From Pseudomonas sp. FP2196 (GTDB lineage: Bacteria; Pseudomonadota; Gammaproteobacteria; Pseudomonadales; Pseudomonadaceae): 64,000 nucleotides of DNA. Location: positions 1,360,501 to 1,424,500 of the forward strand of contig NZ_CP117445.1 in NCBI RefSeq assembly GCF_030687715.1, given 5' to 3'. A model generated the notes under the pieces. It had not been told where the DNA came from. It did not search any database and saw only the letters and a list, made by a program, of their open reading frames with translations. The position numbers and the translations under genes were made by a program. This document shows, piece by piece, positions 15,412 to 25,102 of the stretch (position 1 is the first letter of the stretch; each line of letters begins with the position of its first letter).

Positions 15412-18050
15412 CAGCGTTTCACCAATCCAGTCAAGCCGCCCGCGATCAGGGCAGCAGTGTCGGCCAGCGCTACCAGCGGATCCAGTCCGGCGGGCACGGC
15501 CATATAACGGGGTTCCCAGTCAGGCTGGAACTTGTCTTTGAAGCGGCGCAAGCCTTGGAAGTTGTACAGCTGCTCACCACGGCGGAAAACCATCGAGCCC
15601 AGACGCTGGGTCAGCGGTGCACCACGCCGGGGTTGCAACCCCGACAACGGCACCATGCCCAGGCTGAAGCGCGCGTATCCGTGACTCTTATAGTGTTGAA
15701 TCAGGCCGACCATCATGAATTCCATGGTCAGTTTGGGGGCTTCCGGGTGCGCGCGCATCAGGTCGAGGCTGGCCAGGTCATGGCTATAAGTCTCGAGCAG
15801 GTTGGCAAACGCCACCGGGCGACCTTCGAAGCGAATCACCGCAATGCGGAAATGCTTCAGGTAATCGTCGCTGAAGCGGCCGAGCGAGAAGCCTTTCTCG
15901 CGCACGTTCTTGCCGGTCAGCCAGGCATCGGAAATCACCTTGAGCTCATCCATCGGCGCTTGACCCGGATCAAAGATCTCCAGCGACAGACCGTCACGGG
16001 TGCCACGGTTCCAGGTGTAACGAAGATCTTTCATCTCCTTGCCCTTGGCTTCCAGGTCAAAGCGAAGCAGATCGACCCGGGCTTCCTCGCCGAGCTTGAT
16101 CGCGGTCAGGCCGATGTCCATGTAGTACGGCAGGTTCTCCGCGCGCACTTGATAGAACACAGGGCGAGCGTGATGGATATCGCACAGGTCGCGGAACTGC
16201 CAGATCATCTCGGCGCGTTGCTGGCCAGGGCCTATCGGGTCGTACAGCGCCACCAGACTGCGGCCACGGCGGGCGTACATCAGGAATGCTTCGTCGTTCT
16301 GGTGAAACAGCAACGCCTTGTCACCCGTCAGTGCGAGGCCGCCATCGGGTTGCGACGACGCCATCAGAATCTTCGCCGCGCGATCGAGTTCGTCCGGTGT
16401 CGGCAGGTGAATGACCGGGCGCGCAGTGCGCAGCAGCCAGGTCAGGGCAATCACCAGCAACAGCACGGCGGCGCCGAGCAGCGAACGCAGGCCGCGCGGT
16501 GCGTCGGCGTCGAGGGTGAACTGCCACCACAACTGATGGCTGTAGGGCACGTCTTGATACGCGAACAACAGCAGCCAGGCCGAAGCACCGAGCACGCACA
16601 GGCTGGCCACCAGGTACAGCGGTGAGAACGGCAGTTCGGTCAGACGACTCGGGCGATAAAACGAGCGGCGGAACACCCCCAGCAGCGCGGCAGTGAGTGT
16701 CATCAGACAGGCTTCTTCCCAGTCAAAACCCTTGAGCAGGGAAAGCAGGGCGCCGACCAGCAACAGAATGGTGGTCAGCATCCATGCGGCCGACAAGCGA
16801 CGGCGCAGACCCTGCGCCAGCATCAGACAAAGTACACCGATCAGGCTGGCGCCGAAGTGCGAGGCGTCGACCAAGCGATGTGGGATCAGAAAGCCGATGT
16901 GTTCCAGACGCGTATCGATTTCAGGGGTAGCGCCGGAGAACAGCAGCACCACGCCGGACAGGAACACCAGTACCGCCAGAATCGGTGCGGCCAGACCGGA
17001 CGCGGCGCGCATGGTCTGGGTTTGAAACAGGCGCTGGCCTTCGTTGATCAGCAGCAGTACGCAAGCCACCAGCAGCGGCAGCACCACGTAGATCAGGCGA
17101 TACAGCAGCAACGCAGCAGCCAGTGGCGCGGCACCGAGTTTGTCGGCGAATGCGGCGAGCAGAATCGCTTCGAACACGCCAACGCCACCCGGTACATGGC
17201 TGAGTACGCCAGCGGCCAGCGCCAGCAGGTACACCAGCAAGAACGCGCCGAAGGGTGGGGCTTCGGGCAGCAACAGATAAAGCACGGTGGCGGCCGCCGC
17301 GACATCGAGGGCAGTGATCACCAGTTGCAGGAAAGTCAGGCGTCGACCCGGCAGGCGCAGGGTGCGGCGGCCGGCCTTGACCAGCAGGTTATCGGGGTAG
17401 GGTTGTTCCGGCAGGCGCCGACGATAGATGCCGATCGCCAGAATCGCGCCCAGCAGCAACACGGCCACCGCTACAGTGCCGAGCAAACCTTCCGAGAGGC
17501 CGAGCGCCTGAGAGGCGGCGGGCAGGTCGCTCAAGGTTGCGAGCGCAGCCAGTGGCGGCAGGGCACAGCCCAGCGACAGGCTGGCGAACAAGGTCATGTG
17601 CGCGACTTCCGACGCTCCCAGACCCAGTCGTGCATATAAACGGTAGCGCACCGAACCGCCGGACAGCAGCGACAGTCCGATCGCGTTGCCAATCGCAAAC
17701 GCCGTGAAGCCGCCGAGGGCCAGCGTGCGCGGTGGCAATGTCACGCCAGCGTAGCGGCTGGCCGACCATTCATAGCCCAGCAGAATAATGAAGCCGACCA
17801 CGGTCGCGCCGAATGCGCCGAGCAGTGCGGGCTTCGGTACGTCGAGGATTGAGTCGTGCAAAGCATCGAGATCAAGTTCGGCGAGCAAGTGGCGACAGGC
17901 AATCAGGGCAATGGCAAACAACAGCAGAGTGACCGCCAGACCGATCGGCTGACGGTATTTGCTTAACCGATCCAGCAAGCGCAGGCGCTCGGGTTTGATC
18001 GGTTGGTTCGCTGTGACGGTGTCTTGTGGATCAGACGAGTTGGCGCGCAT
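15411..18050 (-). CDS. mprF: Phosphatidylglycerol aminoacyltransferase/flippase MprF
   Basis: An 879-residue inner-membrane protein. Residues about 25-340 and 370-550 carry some 14 hydrophobic segments (flippase part); the C-terminal third is the DUF2156 aminoacyl-tRNA-dependent transferase domain (from GGLALTGDKALLFHQND). In P. aeruginosa the product is alanyl-phosphatidylglycerol, formed from Ala-tRNA. The ATG at 18050 is preceded by GAGGTG at 7 bases; a TTG one codon upstream is possible. It is the first gene of a two-gene operon with acvB. The 240 bp upstream up to the tRNA terminator hold its promoter, which I cannot place. Confidence 0.93.
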   Translation of the reverse strand: MRANSSDPQDTVTANQPIKPERLRLLDRLSKYRQPIGLAVTLLLFAIALIACRHLLAELDLDALHDSILDVPKPALLGAFGATVVGFIILLGYEWSASRYAGVTLPPRTLALGGFTAFAIGNAIGLSLLSGGSVRYRLYARLGLGASEVAHMTLFASLSLGCALPPLAALATLSDLPAASQALGLSEGLLGTVAVAVLLLGAILAIGIYRRRLPEQPYPDNLLVKAGRRTLRLPGRRLTFLQLVITALDVAAAATVLYLLLPEAPPFGAFLLVYLLALAAGVLSHVPGGVGVFEAILLAAFADKLGAAPLAAALLLYRLIYVVLPLLVACVLLLINEGQRLFQTQTMRAASGLAAPILAVLVFLSGVVLLFSGATPEIDTRLEHIGFLIPHRLVDASHFGASLIGVLCLMLAQGLRRRLSAAWMLTTILLLVGALLSLLKGFDWEEACLMTLTAALLGVFRRSFYRPSRLTELPFSPLYLVASLCVLGASAWLLLFAYQDVPYSHQLWWQFTLDADAPRGLRSLLGAAVLLLVIALTWLLRTARPVIHLPTPDELDRAAKILMASSQPDGGLALTGDKALLFHQNDEAFLMYARRGRSLVALYDPIGPGQQRAEMIWQFRDLCDIHHARPVFYQVRAENLPYYMDIGLTAIKLGEEARVDLLRFDLEAKGKEMKDLRYTWNRGTRDGLSLEIFDPGQAPMDELKVISDAWLTGKNVREKGFSLGRFSDDYLKHFRIAVIRFEGRPVAFANLLETYSHDLASLDLMRAHPEAPKLTMEFMMVGLIQHYKSHGYARFSLGMVPLSGLQPRRGAPLTQRLGSMVFRRGEQLYNFQGLRRFKDKFQPDWEPRYMAVPAGLDPLVALADTAALIAGGLTGLVKR

Positions 18051-18291
18051 CAATCACCTCTTGGATTGTGCGCGACAGGATGGAGGTATCCAGCCAAGTT
18101 ACCAATCCCTGTAGAAAAAAATAATCACAAAATACTACGCCTCTCACCAGGTATCGGCGAGGGCAGTCATGGATTGCAGACCTCTTGCCCGCGACTCAAA
18201 GCATAGTCGCAACACGGCGGTTCTGAAGATCCTGGACGATTCACTGCACGGTGACAGATCATTGTTGCGAAAGGACTTTTTCCACAGATAC

Positions 18292-18323
18292 AAAAAAGGC
18301 CACTCTTTCGAGTAGCCTTTTTT
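18292..18323 (-). terminator. Terminator of tRNA-fMet copy 1
   Basis: On the minus strand AAAAAAGGCTACTC pairs with GAGTGGCCTTTTTT around GAAA, immediately after the tRNA 3' end. Confidence 0.9.
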
Positions 18324-18329
18324 GATGTT

Positions 18330-18406
<77 letters not shown>

Positions 18407-18589
18407 TCTGTGTGGCGGCATTCTACAGGCGAACGGCGAGGTGTCAACCGCTAATCCCGTAAAGGGTCAAATAAGTGTGGAATCGCGTCAAACGGTCGCA
18501 GGTAACGCGTTAAGTTTCGGAAATGAAACGAATTCCTGTTTGGCTATTCTCTGGGTGAAGCGATCTGAATCTGAAAAACAAGCGCGCAC

Positions 18590-18621
18590 AAAAAAGGCCA
18601 CTCTTTCGAGTAGCCTTTTTT
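18590..18621 (-). terminator. Terminator of tRNA-fMet copy 2
   Basis: Identical to the hairpin at 18292-18323, so each tRNA is an independent transcription unit with its own stop. Confidence 0.9.
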
Positions 18622-18627
18622 GATGTT

Positions 18628-18704
<77 letters not shown>

Positions 18705-18920
18705 TCTGTGTGTCGGCATTCTACAGAGGATCGACGGGCTGTCAACCTTCAATCCAGATAAAACTGTTGAGGTTCAATCGGTTAGCGCTTTTTGTCGGTG
18801 ATTGAAACAAGCCGCAGGGCAGGTGGGGCAAGGCTCTCAGCTCTATTGAAGGCCGCTTTTCGATTGAGAAAATAAATTCACAGGATGATTCCTACAGTAG
18901 TGAAAGAACATTCAGCACCA

Positions 18921-18936
18921 CTGGTGCTATATACAG
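18921..18936 (+). promoter_or_regulatory. LexA (SOS) box of dinB
   Basis: CTGGTGCTATATACAG fits the CTG-N10-CAG LexA consensus with an AT-rich centre, 50 bp upstream of the dinB ATG. Confidence 0.75.
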
Positions 18937-18985
18937 GTGTCAGTGCGATACTGCCGATCCGGCTCGCCACGTTTCCTTTTCTGAC

Positions 18986-20047
18986 ATGACTCAGCGAAAA
19001 ATCATCCACATCGACTGTGACTGTTTCTACGCCGCCATCGAGATGCGCGATGATCCGCGTCTGGCCGGCAAGCCGTTGGCGGTGGGTGGTTCGGCGGATC
19101 GGCGTGGGGTGATCGCCACCTGTAATTACGAGGCGCGTGCCTATGGCGTGCGCTCGGCAATGGCATCCGGGCATGCTTTGAAGTTGTGCCCGGATCTGAC
19201 CATCGTCAAACCGCGTATGGACGCCTATCGCGAAGCCTCAAAGGAAATTCACACGATCTTTGCCGATTACACCGATCTGATCGAGCCGCTGTCGCTGGAT
19301 GAGGCCTATCTGGACGTGTCGGACAGCGCGCATTTCGGCGGCAGTGCCACACGCATTGCCCAGGATATTCGTCGTCGGGTCTCCAATCAGTTGCACATCA
19401 CGGTTTCTGCTGGCGTGGCGCCGAACAAGTTTCTGGCGAAGATCGCCAGCGACTGGAAAAAACCCAACGGCTTGTTCGTGATTACGCCGGATCAGGTCGA
19501 GGACTTCGTCAGCGGCTTGCCGGTGAGCAAGTTGCACGGTGTCGGCAAAGTCACTGCCGACAAGCTGGGCAAGCTCGGCATCGTTGACTGCTCGCAATTG
19601 CGCGAGTGGGACAAGTTGGCGCTGGTGCGTGAATTCGGTAGTTTTGGCGAGCGTCTCTGGAGTCTGGCGCGTGGGATCGATGATCGGCTGGTGCACAACG
19701 ACAGTCGCCGGCAGTCGATCAGTGTGGAAAATACCTACGATGTCGATCTGCCGGACCTGCGCAGTTGCCTGGACAAATTGCCGGAGCTGCTGGAAACCCT
19801 GAAAACGCGCATGGCGCGGATCGACGCCAGTTATCGACCGGGCAAGCCGTTCGTCAAAGTGAAATTCCATGACTTTACCCAAACAACCTTGGAGCAGGCC
19901 GGGGCAGGGCGGGATCTGGGCAGTTATCAGTTGATGCTGACGCAGGCGTTCAATCGCGGGGGTAAACCGGTGCGGTTGCTCGGGGTGGGGGTGAGGCTGG
20001 AGGATTTGCGTGGCGGGTTTGAGCAGATGGAGTTGTTTGAGCGGTAA
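18986..20047 (+). CDS. dinB: DNA polymerase IV
   Basis: This Y-family translesion polymerase has 353 residues. The palm motif IIHIDCDCFYAAIEMRDDP carries the first catalytic Asp, and SLDEAYLDVS carries the Asp-Glu pair. YEARAYGVRSAM is the finger motif, and the helix-hairpin-helix region is seen in LHGVGKVTADKLGKLGI. The C-terminus EQMELFER ends with the beta-clamp binding motif (QMELF). A LexA box upstream predicts SOS control. The ATG lacks a strong ribosome site. About 260 bp between the second tRNA and this gene hold only the promoter region. Confidence 0.95.
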   Translation: MTQRKIIHIDCDCFYAAIEMRDDPRLAGKPLAVGGSADRRGVIATCNYEARAYGVRSAMASGHALKLCPDLTIVKPRMDAYREASKEIHTIFADYTDLIEPLSLDEAYLDVSDSAHFGGSATRIAQDIRRRVSNQLHITVSAGVAPNKFLAKIASDWKKPNGLFVITPDQVEDFVSGLPVSKLHGVGKVTADKLGKLGIVDCSQLREWDKLALVREFGSFGERLWSLARGIDDRLVHNDSRRQSISVENTYDVDLPDLRSCLDKLPELLETLKTRMARIDASYRPGKPFVKVKFHDFTQTTLEQAGAGRDLGSYQLMLTQAFNRGGKPVRLLGVGVRLEDLRGGFEQMELFER

Positions 20048-20071
20048 TCTTGCGGTGCCTGTCAGGGCCTC

Positions 20072-20129
20072 TTCGCGAGCAGGCTCGCTCCCACGTTGGA
20101 ATGCAATCTAATGTGGGAGCGAGCTGGCT
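20072..20129. repeat. REP doublet (GCGAGCAGGCTCGCTCCCAC variant)
   Basis: TTCGCGAGCAGGCTCGCTCC is inverted as GGGAGCGAGCTGGCTCC, separated by about 20 bases, between the convergent dinB and lipoprotein genes. Confidence 0.75.
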
Positions 20130-20166
20130 CCGGGCGGCGTTCCGACGAAGCTTTTAGCTTTTGCTG

Positions 20167-21120
20167 TTAATTCGGTCCCGGATCCGCGACCAGTCGCCCG
20201 GCATCCTTGGTCAGCGACTTGAGAAACTCAGCCTGCAACTCAGGATCGTTACGCGTCAGTTCGATCAGGCTTTGTTCCAGCTCGCTGGCTTCTTCTTCCA
20301 GACCCAATTCCGACAGACGTTTGACCCGATGTACCCATTGGCTCACTTCGTCGTCTTCCAGATCGTCGTAAATCAGCCCATGCGCTTCCAGCAACTTGCC
20401 CCGCAGGTGGCTGCTGATCATCAGGGTTGAGTCAGAGTGAACTTCATCCTTGGCGTCTTCGACGCTGATCTGCAATTTGCCGACATGATTGAGATCATTT
20501 TCGGCAAACGGGCTGTCGAGCAGGTTAAGACGCAGCACGCCATTACGGTCGGTGGTCATGTCGAAAGTCTGCTTGCCGGCCTTGACCTGCACCGGGCGCT
20601 CGCTCCACGGCAGGCTCGAATACTCCGTGCGCTTGTCGCGCTGGATTTCATCGATACCGGCCAGGTTCTGTTGCGCGCGACCGTTGGACTGCACGTTCAT
20701 GAACGGGTTGAGCCCGGCAAAACCGTAGCTCAGCCAGTCCTTGGTCACGCTGTCCGGCAAATTGCCGAGGGCGAACACGTTGACCACGTTCGCGCCGACG
20801 CCACCGACTACCGCCACCGCGCCGAGCGGAATCTCGTAGACTTCCCGCCAGGGTTGGTAAGGCGTGTAGCGGTCGTAACGGCGGGTGACTTCGAATTCGG
20901 TGACTTCGAATGTCTTCTGCTCGTTGATCTTCACGCGTCGCTGCGGCAGCTCAAGTTCCTTGGGCTCACCGACATCGATCTGCAAAGTGTGATCGAGCAA
21001 CTTTCGCTCGACACGCTCTTCGTGCTCGCTGCGCTGTGACATGTGATTGGCACAGCCGCTGACCAGCAGGGCACCGCATAGGGCGGTGCCTCCGAGGCCC
21101 AAGGTGTTTCGCTTGAACAT
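20167..21120 (-). CDS. Conserved lipoprotein of unknown function
   Basis: The 317-residue protein has a lipoprotein signal (TALCGALLVSGC, acylated Cys23). The mature part has no domain I recognise. It contains a hydrophobic stretch (PLGAVAVVGGVGANVVNVFALG, residues about 99-120) that could span or contact a membrane, a middle beta-rich part, and a C-terminal region rich in acidic helices (LEDDEVSQWVHRVKRLSELG). It ends 18 bp from proS on the same strand, so it could be cotranscribed after proS. Function unknown. Confidence 0.8.
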   Translation of the reverse strand: MFKRNTLGLGGTALCGALLVSGCANHMSQRSEHEERVERKLLDHTLQIDVGEPKELELPQRRVKINEQKTFEVTEFEVTRRYDRYTPYQPWREVYEIPLGAVAVVGGVGANVVNVFALGNLPDSVTKDWLSYGFAGLNPFMNVQSNGRAQQNLAGIDEIQRDKRTEYSSLPWSERPVQVKAGKQTFDMTTDRNGVLRLNLLDSPFAENDLNHVGKLQISVEDAKDEVHSDSTLMISSHLRGKLLEAHGLIYDDLEDDEVSQWVHRVKRLSELGLEEEASELEQSLIELTRNDPELQAEFLKSLTKDAGRLVADPGPN

Positions 21121-21137
21121 GACGTCTCTATCTGGTT

Positions 21138-22853
21138 TCAGCGGCGGATACGAGCCTGAAGGAAGGACAATACGTCAGCCACCGGCAGCGCTTGCGCCTC
21201 GCCTTCGGTACGGCTCTTGTATTCCAGGTTGCCTTCGGCGAGGCCGCGGTCGCTGACCACGATCCGGTGTGGAATGCCGATCAGCTCCATGTCCGCGAAC
21301 TTGATGCCCGGGCTGGTTTTCTTGTCGCGATCGTCCAGCAGCACTTCGAAACCGGCCGCAGTCAATTCTGCGTACAGCTTGTCGGTGGCTTCGCGAACCT
21401 GCTCGGTTTCATAACGCAGCGGTACCAGAGCGATCTGGAACGGCGCGAGGGTGTCGCTCCAGATGATGCCGTTGGCGTCGTTGTTCTGCTCGATGGCAGC
21501 AGCCACTACGCGGGAAACGCCGATGCCGTAGCAACCCATTTCCAGGGTCACTGGCTTGCCGTTCTCGCCCAGCACTTCGCACTTCATCGCCTTGCTGTAC
21601 TTGTTGCCCAGCTGGAAGATGTGCCCGACTTCGATGCCGCGTTTGATTTCCAGCGTGCCTTTGCCGTCCGGGCTTGGGTCGCCGGCAACCACGTTGCGCA
21701 GGTCAGCCACGGTCGGAACCGGCAGATCGCGCTCCCAGTTCACGCCGAAGTAGTGCTTGTCGTCGATGTTCGCGCCGATAGCGAAGTCGCTCATCAGCTC
21801 GACCGAGCGGTCGATGATGATTGGCAGCGGCAGGTTCAGCGGGCCCAGAGAACCCGCGCCGGCGCCAATGGCGTCGCGCAGTTCGGCATCGGAGGCCATG
21901 ACCAGCGGGCTGGCCACGCCTGGTTGCTGCGCTGCCTTGATTTCGTTCAACTCGTGGTCGCCACGGATGATCAGGGCAATCAGCTTGCCTTCTTCTTCCG
22001 CGTGGACGATCAGGGTCTTGATGGCCTTTTCAATCGGCAGATTGAATTTTTCCACCAGCGCGGCAATGGTCTTGGTGTCCGGGGTGTCGATCAGACGCAG
22101 CTCTTCAGCCGGTGCTGGGCGGGACGTTTCCCGTGGCACCGCTTCGGCTTTTTCGATGTTTGCTGCGTAGTCGGAGCCGTTACTGAAAACGATGTCGTCT
22201 TCGCCGGACTCGGCCAGTACGTGGAATTCGTGGGAACCGGCGCCGCCGATCGAGCCGTTGTCGGCTTCAACCGGGCGGAATTTCAGACCCAGACGCGTGA
22301 AGATGTTGCAGTAGGCTTCATGCATACGGTCGTAGGTAATCTGCAGCGATGCTTGATCGGCGTGGAACGAGTACGAGTCCTTCATGATGAACTCGCGGCC
22401 GCGCATCAAACCGAAGCGTGGACGGATTTCGTCACGGAATTTGGTCTGGATCTGGTACAGGTTGATTGGCAGCTGTTTGTAGCTGCTCAACTCGTTGCGC
22501 ATCAGATCGGTGATCACTTCTTCGTGGGTCGGGCCCGCGCAGAAATCGCGACCGTGGCGGTCTTTGATGCGCAGCAGCTCAGGGCCGTATTCTTCCCAGC
22601 GCCCCGATTCCTGCCACAGCTCGGCCGGTTGGGTGCTCGGCATCAACACTTCCAGAGAGCCGGCAGCGTTCATTTCTTCACGAACGATGGCTTCAACCTT
22701 GCGCATCACCCGCAGGCCCATGGGCAGCCAGGTGTACAGGCCCGAGGCGAGCTTGCGGATCATGCCGGCGCGCAGCATCAGCTGGTGGCTGATTACGACC
22801 GCGTCGGAAGGCGTTTCTTTCTGTGTGGCGAGCAAAAATTGACTGGTGCGCAT
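21138..22853 (-). CDS. proS: Prolyl-tRNA synthetase
   Basis: This class II synthetase charges tRNA-Pro. The 571-residue length and the start [18 protein letters not shown] match bacterial-type ProRS. Class II motif 2 is in [27 protein letters not shown] (identified by RDEIRPRFG), motif 3 in [14 protein letters not shown]. The central INS editing domain (residues about 225-405, with [16 protein letters not shown]) is present, and the anticodon-binding domain ends [20 protein letters not shown]. The start at 22853 was chosen on family alignment; an open frame extends 32 codons upstream. Confidence 0.97.
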   Translation of the reverse strand: MRTSQFLLATQKETPSDAVVISHQLMLRAGMIRKLASGLYTWLPMGLRVMRKVEAIVREEMNAAGSLEVLMPSTQPAELWQESGRWEEYGPELLRIKDRHGRDFCAGPTHEEVITDLMRNELSSYKQLPINLYQIQTKFRDEIRPRFGLMRGREFIMKDSYSFHADQASLQITYDRMHEAYCNIFTRLGLKFRPVEADNGSIGGAGSHEFHVLAESGEDDIVFSNGSDYAANIEKAEAVPRETSRPAPAEELRLIDTPDTKTIAALVEKFNLPIEKAIKTLIVHAEEEGKLIALIIRGDHELNEIKAAQQPGVASPLVMASDAELRDAIGAGAGSLGPLNLPLPIIIDRSVELMSDFAIGANIDDKHYFGVNWERDLPVPTVADLRNVVAGDPSPDGKGTLEIKRGIEVGHIFQLGNKYSKAMKCEVLGENGKPVTLEMGCYGIGVSRVVAAAIEQNNDANGIIWSDTLAPFQIALVPLRYETEQVREATDKLYAELTAAGFEVLLDDRDKKTSPGIKFADMELIGIPHRIVVSDRGLAEGNLEYKSRTEGEAQALPVADVLSFLQARIRR

Positions 22854-22982
22854 GGTTGGCCGTTGTCGGTTGCTATGACTGGAAATGACGGAGCAGTGTA
22901 CCGGCGAGTTTTGCTGACGTACAGAAGTGCGGCCGGCGGAGGGACACAAGGGCGGGATTCTTCCCGCCCTTGGCGAAACGTC

Positions 22983-24542
22983 TTACGATTCTTCCACAAG
23001 CGGCGTCGGCACAGGCTCAGGTGTGGGTGTAGGGCCTTCGCGGCGGCTTTCCTGGAACCAGTGCAGGGCGATCAGCACCAGCGTCGGCACACCGAGCATG
23101 GCGGTGATCAGGAAGAAGTTGTGATAACCGAACTTTTCCACCATCACCCCGGAGTAGCCGCCGATCAGGCGCGGCAGCAGGAGCATGATCGAGCTGAGCA
23201 GGGCGTACTGCGTCGCTGAGAACTTAAGGTTGGTCAGGCTCGACAGGTAGGCGACGAACGCCGAAGTCGCCAGTCCCGAGCTGAAGTTGTCGAGGGAAAT
23301 GGTCACCACCAGCATCTTCAGACTCGGGCCCATGTCGGCCAGCATCAGAAACAGCAGGTTAGTACCCGCCGATGCCACGCCGCCAATAAACAGGATCGGC
23401 AGGATACCGAAGCGCACGATCAGCAGTCCGCCCATTCCCGCACCGACAAGGGTCATGATCAGACCGAAGATCTTGCTGACGCTGGCAATCTGATCCTTGG
23501 TGAACCCCTGGTCGATATAAAACACGTTGGCCATCACGCCCATGACCGTATCCGACATCCGATAGGTGGCGATCAGCCCGAGCAGCAATAGCGCCTGCCA
23601 GCGGTAGCGCAGGATGAAGTCGTTGACCGGCGTCAGTACCGGCGCCAGCCCTCGACGCCCCATGGCCGACAGGCACATCCATGTCAACAGGGTGTAGAGA
23701 ATGGCGCGCAGGAAGGCGCGATCTTCCAGCAGCAGGTCGAGCGGGCTGACGCCTTCGAACAACACGCTGGCGAAATCGGTGTTGTAGAGCTGAGTGAACA
23801 TCGCCGGCACGGACACCAGCAGCACGATCAGTACGAATACCGACATCAATTGATGCATGAAGGTATAGCGGCCCGCTTGCAATTGGGTGCGCAACGGCAC
23901 AGGCGGCTCGCGCATCAGCAGGGTAGTGAGCAGCGCAGGAATCATCAGCGCGCCGAACAGCGCGTAAGTGCCGGCCCAGGCTGAGTGTTGATAGTTGAAG
24001 CCGGTAGAGCCGAAACCTTCGGCGAAAAACAAGGCGCCCGCGGTCGCGAGGAGGGCGGCGACGCGATAGCCAGACATGTAACTGGCGGCGAGTGCGGCCT
24101 GGCGGCTGTCGTCGGCGATTTCCAGGCGATAGGCGTCAACCGCGATGTCTTGGGTGGCGGAGGCGAACGCAACGACGACGGCGATGGCGATCAGCCAGGA
24201 CAGATGCTTCTGCGGATCGCAGAAACCCATACCGATCAAGCCGAGAATCACCAGTGCTTGCGAGAGCACCAGCCACGAGCGGCGACGGCCAAGTTTGCCC
24301 AGCAACGGCAAGCGCCATTGGTCGAGGAGCGGTGACCAGACCCATTTAAACGCGTAAGCCAGACCGATGAGGCTGGCGTAGCCGATGGTTTCACGGGCCA
24401 CACCCGCTTCACGCAGCCAGACTGAAAGCGTTGAAAACACCAGCATGTACGGCAGGCCGGCGGCGAAACCGAGCAACAACAGCACGAGCGTCGAAGGACT
24501 GGCATAGGCGGCGAGCGCGGCGCGCCAGGTTTTACGGGGCAT
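22983..24542 (-). CDS. ampG: AmpG-type muropeptide permease (MFS)
   Basis: The 519-residue inner-membrane protein imports GlcNAc-anhydroMurNAc peptides for cell-wall recycling, a signal for beta-lactamase induction through AmpR. It has about 14 hydrophobic segments, and the family elements LLGFAAGLPYMLVFSTLSVWLREAG (recognisable by GFAAGLPY), FKWVWSPLLDQ and SATQDIAVDAYR. The C-terminal tail is Pro/Glu-rich and cytoplasmic. It lies 130 bp upstream of proS on the same strand. Confidence 0.9.
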   Translation of the reverse strand: MPRKTWRAALAAYASPSTLVLLLLGFAAGLPYMLVFSTLSVWLREAGVARETIGYASLIGLAYAFKWVWSPLLDQWRLPLLGKLGRRRSWLVLSQALVILGLIGMGFCDPQKHLSWLIAIAVVVAFASATQDIAVDAYRLEIADDSRQAALAASYMSGYRVAALLATAGALFFAEGFGSTGFNYQHSAWAGTYALFGALMIPALLTTLLMREPPVPLRTQLQAGRYTFMHQLMSVFVLIVLLVSVPAMFTQLYNTDFASVLFEGVSPLDLLLEDRAFLRAILYTLLTWMCLSAMGRRGLAPVLTPVNDFILRYRWQALLLLGLIATYRMSDTVMGVMANVFYIDQGFTKDQIASVSKIFGLIMTLVGAGMGGLLIVRFGILPILFIGGVASAGTNLLFLMLADMGPSLKMLVVTISLDNFSSGLATSAFVAYLSSLTNLKFSATQYALLSSIMLLLPRLIGGYSGVMVEKFGYHNFFLITAMLGVPTLVLIALHWFQESRREGPTPTPEPVPTPLVEES

Positions 24543-24585
24543 GGGCTGAAGTCTGCCTCAAGATTGCGAAAACAAAGCGCGCACT

Positions 24586-24939
24586 CTAACCGCTGTGCTC
24601 TACCGGACGCCAGCCATGGCGCTGAATATCCACACGATTGTTCAGGACGGTGATGCCTTCCATGCGCAAACGCGCCCGTTGTTCATCACCTGACGGACTG
24701 CCAACCGGCAGGCTGATTCGCCCGCCGGCGCCCAATACACGGTGCCAGGGCAGTTTGGTGTCGCCGGGCAATTGACTCAAGGTTCGCCCGACCCAGCGGG
24801 CAGCGCGTCCCAACCCGGCAAGGTCAGCCAATTGACCATAGCTGACGACCTTGCCCTCGGGCACTTGAGCGAGGGTCGAGTAGAGCGCCGTGCGTCGGAT
24901 TTGCGCTTCGCTTTCGCCGTCGCGGTTCGGGTCTGTCAC
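24586..24939 (-). CDS. Alkyltransferase-like (ATL) DNA-binding protein
   Basis: The 117-residue protein has the DNA-binding domain of O6-alkylguanine-DNA alkyltransferases, but the acceptor motif PCHRV reads PWHRV (Trp65), as in ATL proteins. ATLs bind O6-alkylguanine without repairing it and hand the lesion to nucleotide excision repair. Other family features seen are the VPEGKVVSYGQLADLAG helix and the RAARWVGRTL recognition helix with the Arg finger. It starts with GTG, with AGGAA upstream. It lies 44 bp upstream of ampG on the same strand and may share its transcript. Confidence 0.9.
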   Translation of the reverse strand: MTDPNRDGESEAQIRRTALYSTLAQVPEGKVVSYGQLADLAGLGRAARWVGRTLSQLPGDTKLPWHRVLGAGGRISLPVGSPSGDEQRARLRMEGITVLNNRVDIQRHGWRPVEHSG

Positions 24940-25102
24940 GTACGCGGTTCCTGAGCATGAGCGGATAGATGGCTTAAGCGTAATCCCTCATCGGTCAATT
25001 GAGAAATGAACTCAATAGAAATAGTCCGGTCAGTCCTTGTCAGGGTCTTATTCCTACGGATAATGCCGACCTTTTTCGCAAACTTGAGCCCCCGACTCGC
25101 TT

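Noticed and set aside
21192..23219. 675-codon open frame on the plus strand opposite proS
   Set aside because: It covers the whole of proS in antisense and reflects the GC-rich codon pattern; no ribosome site or family resemblance.
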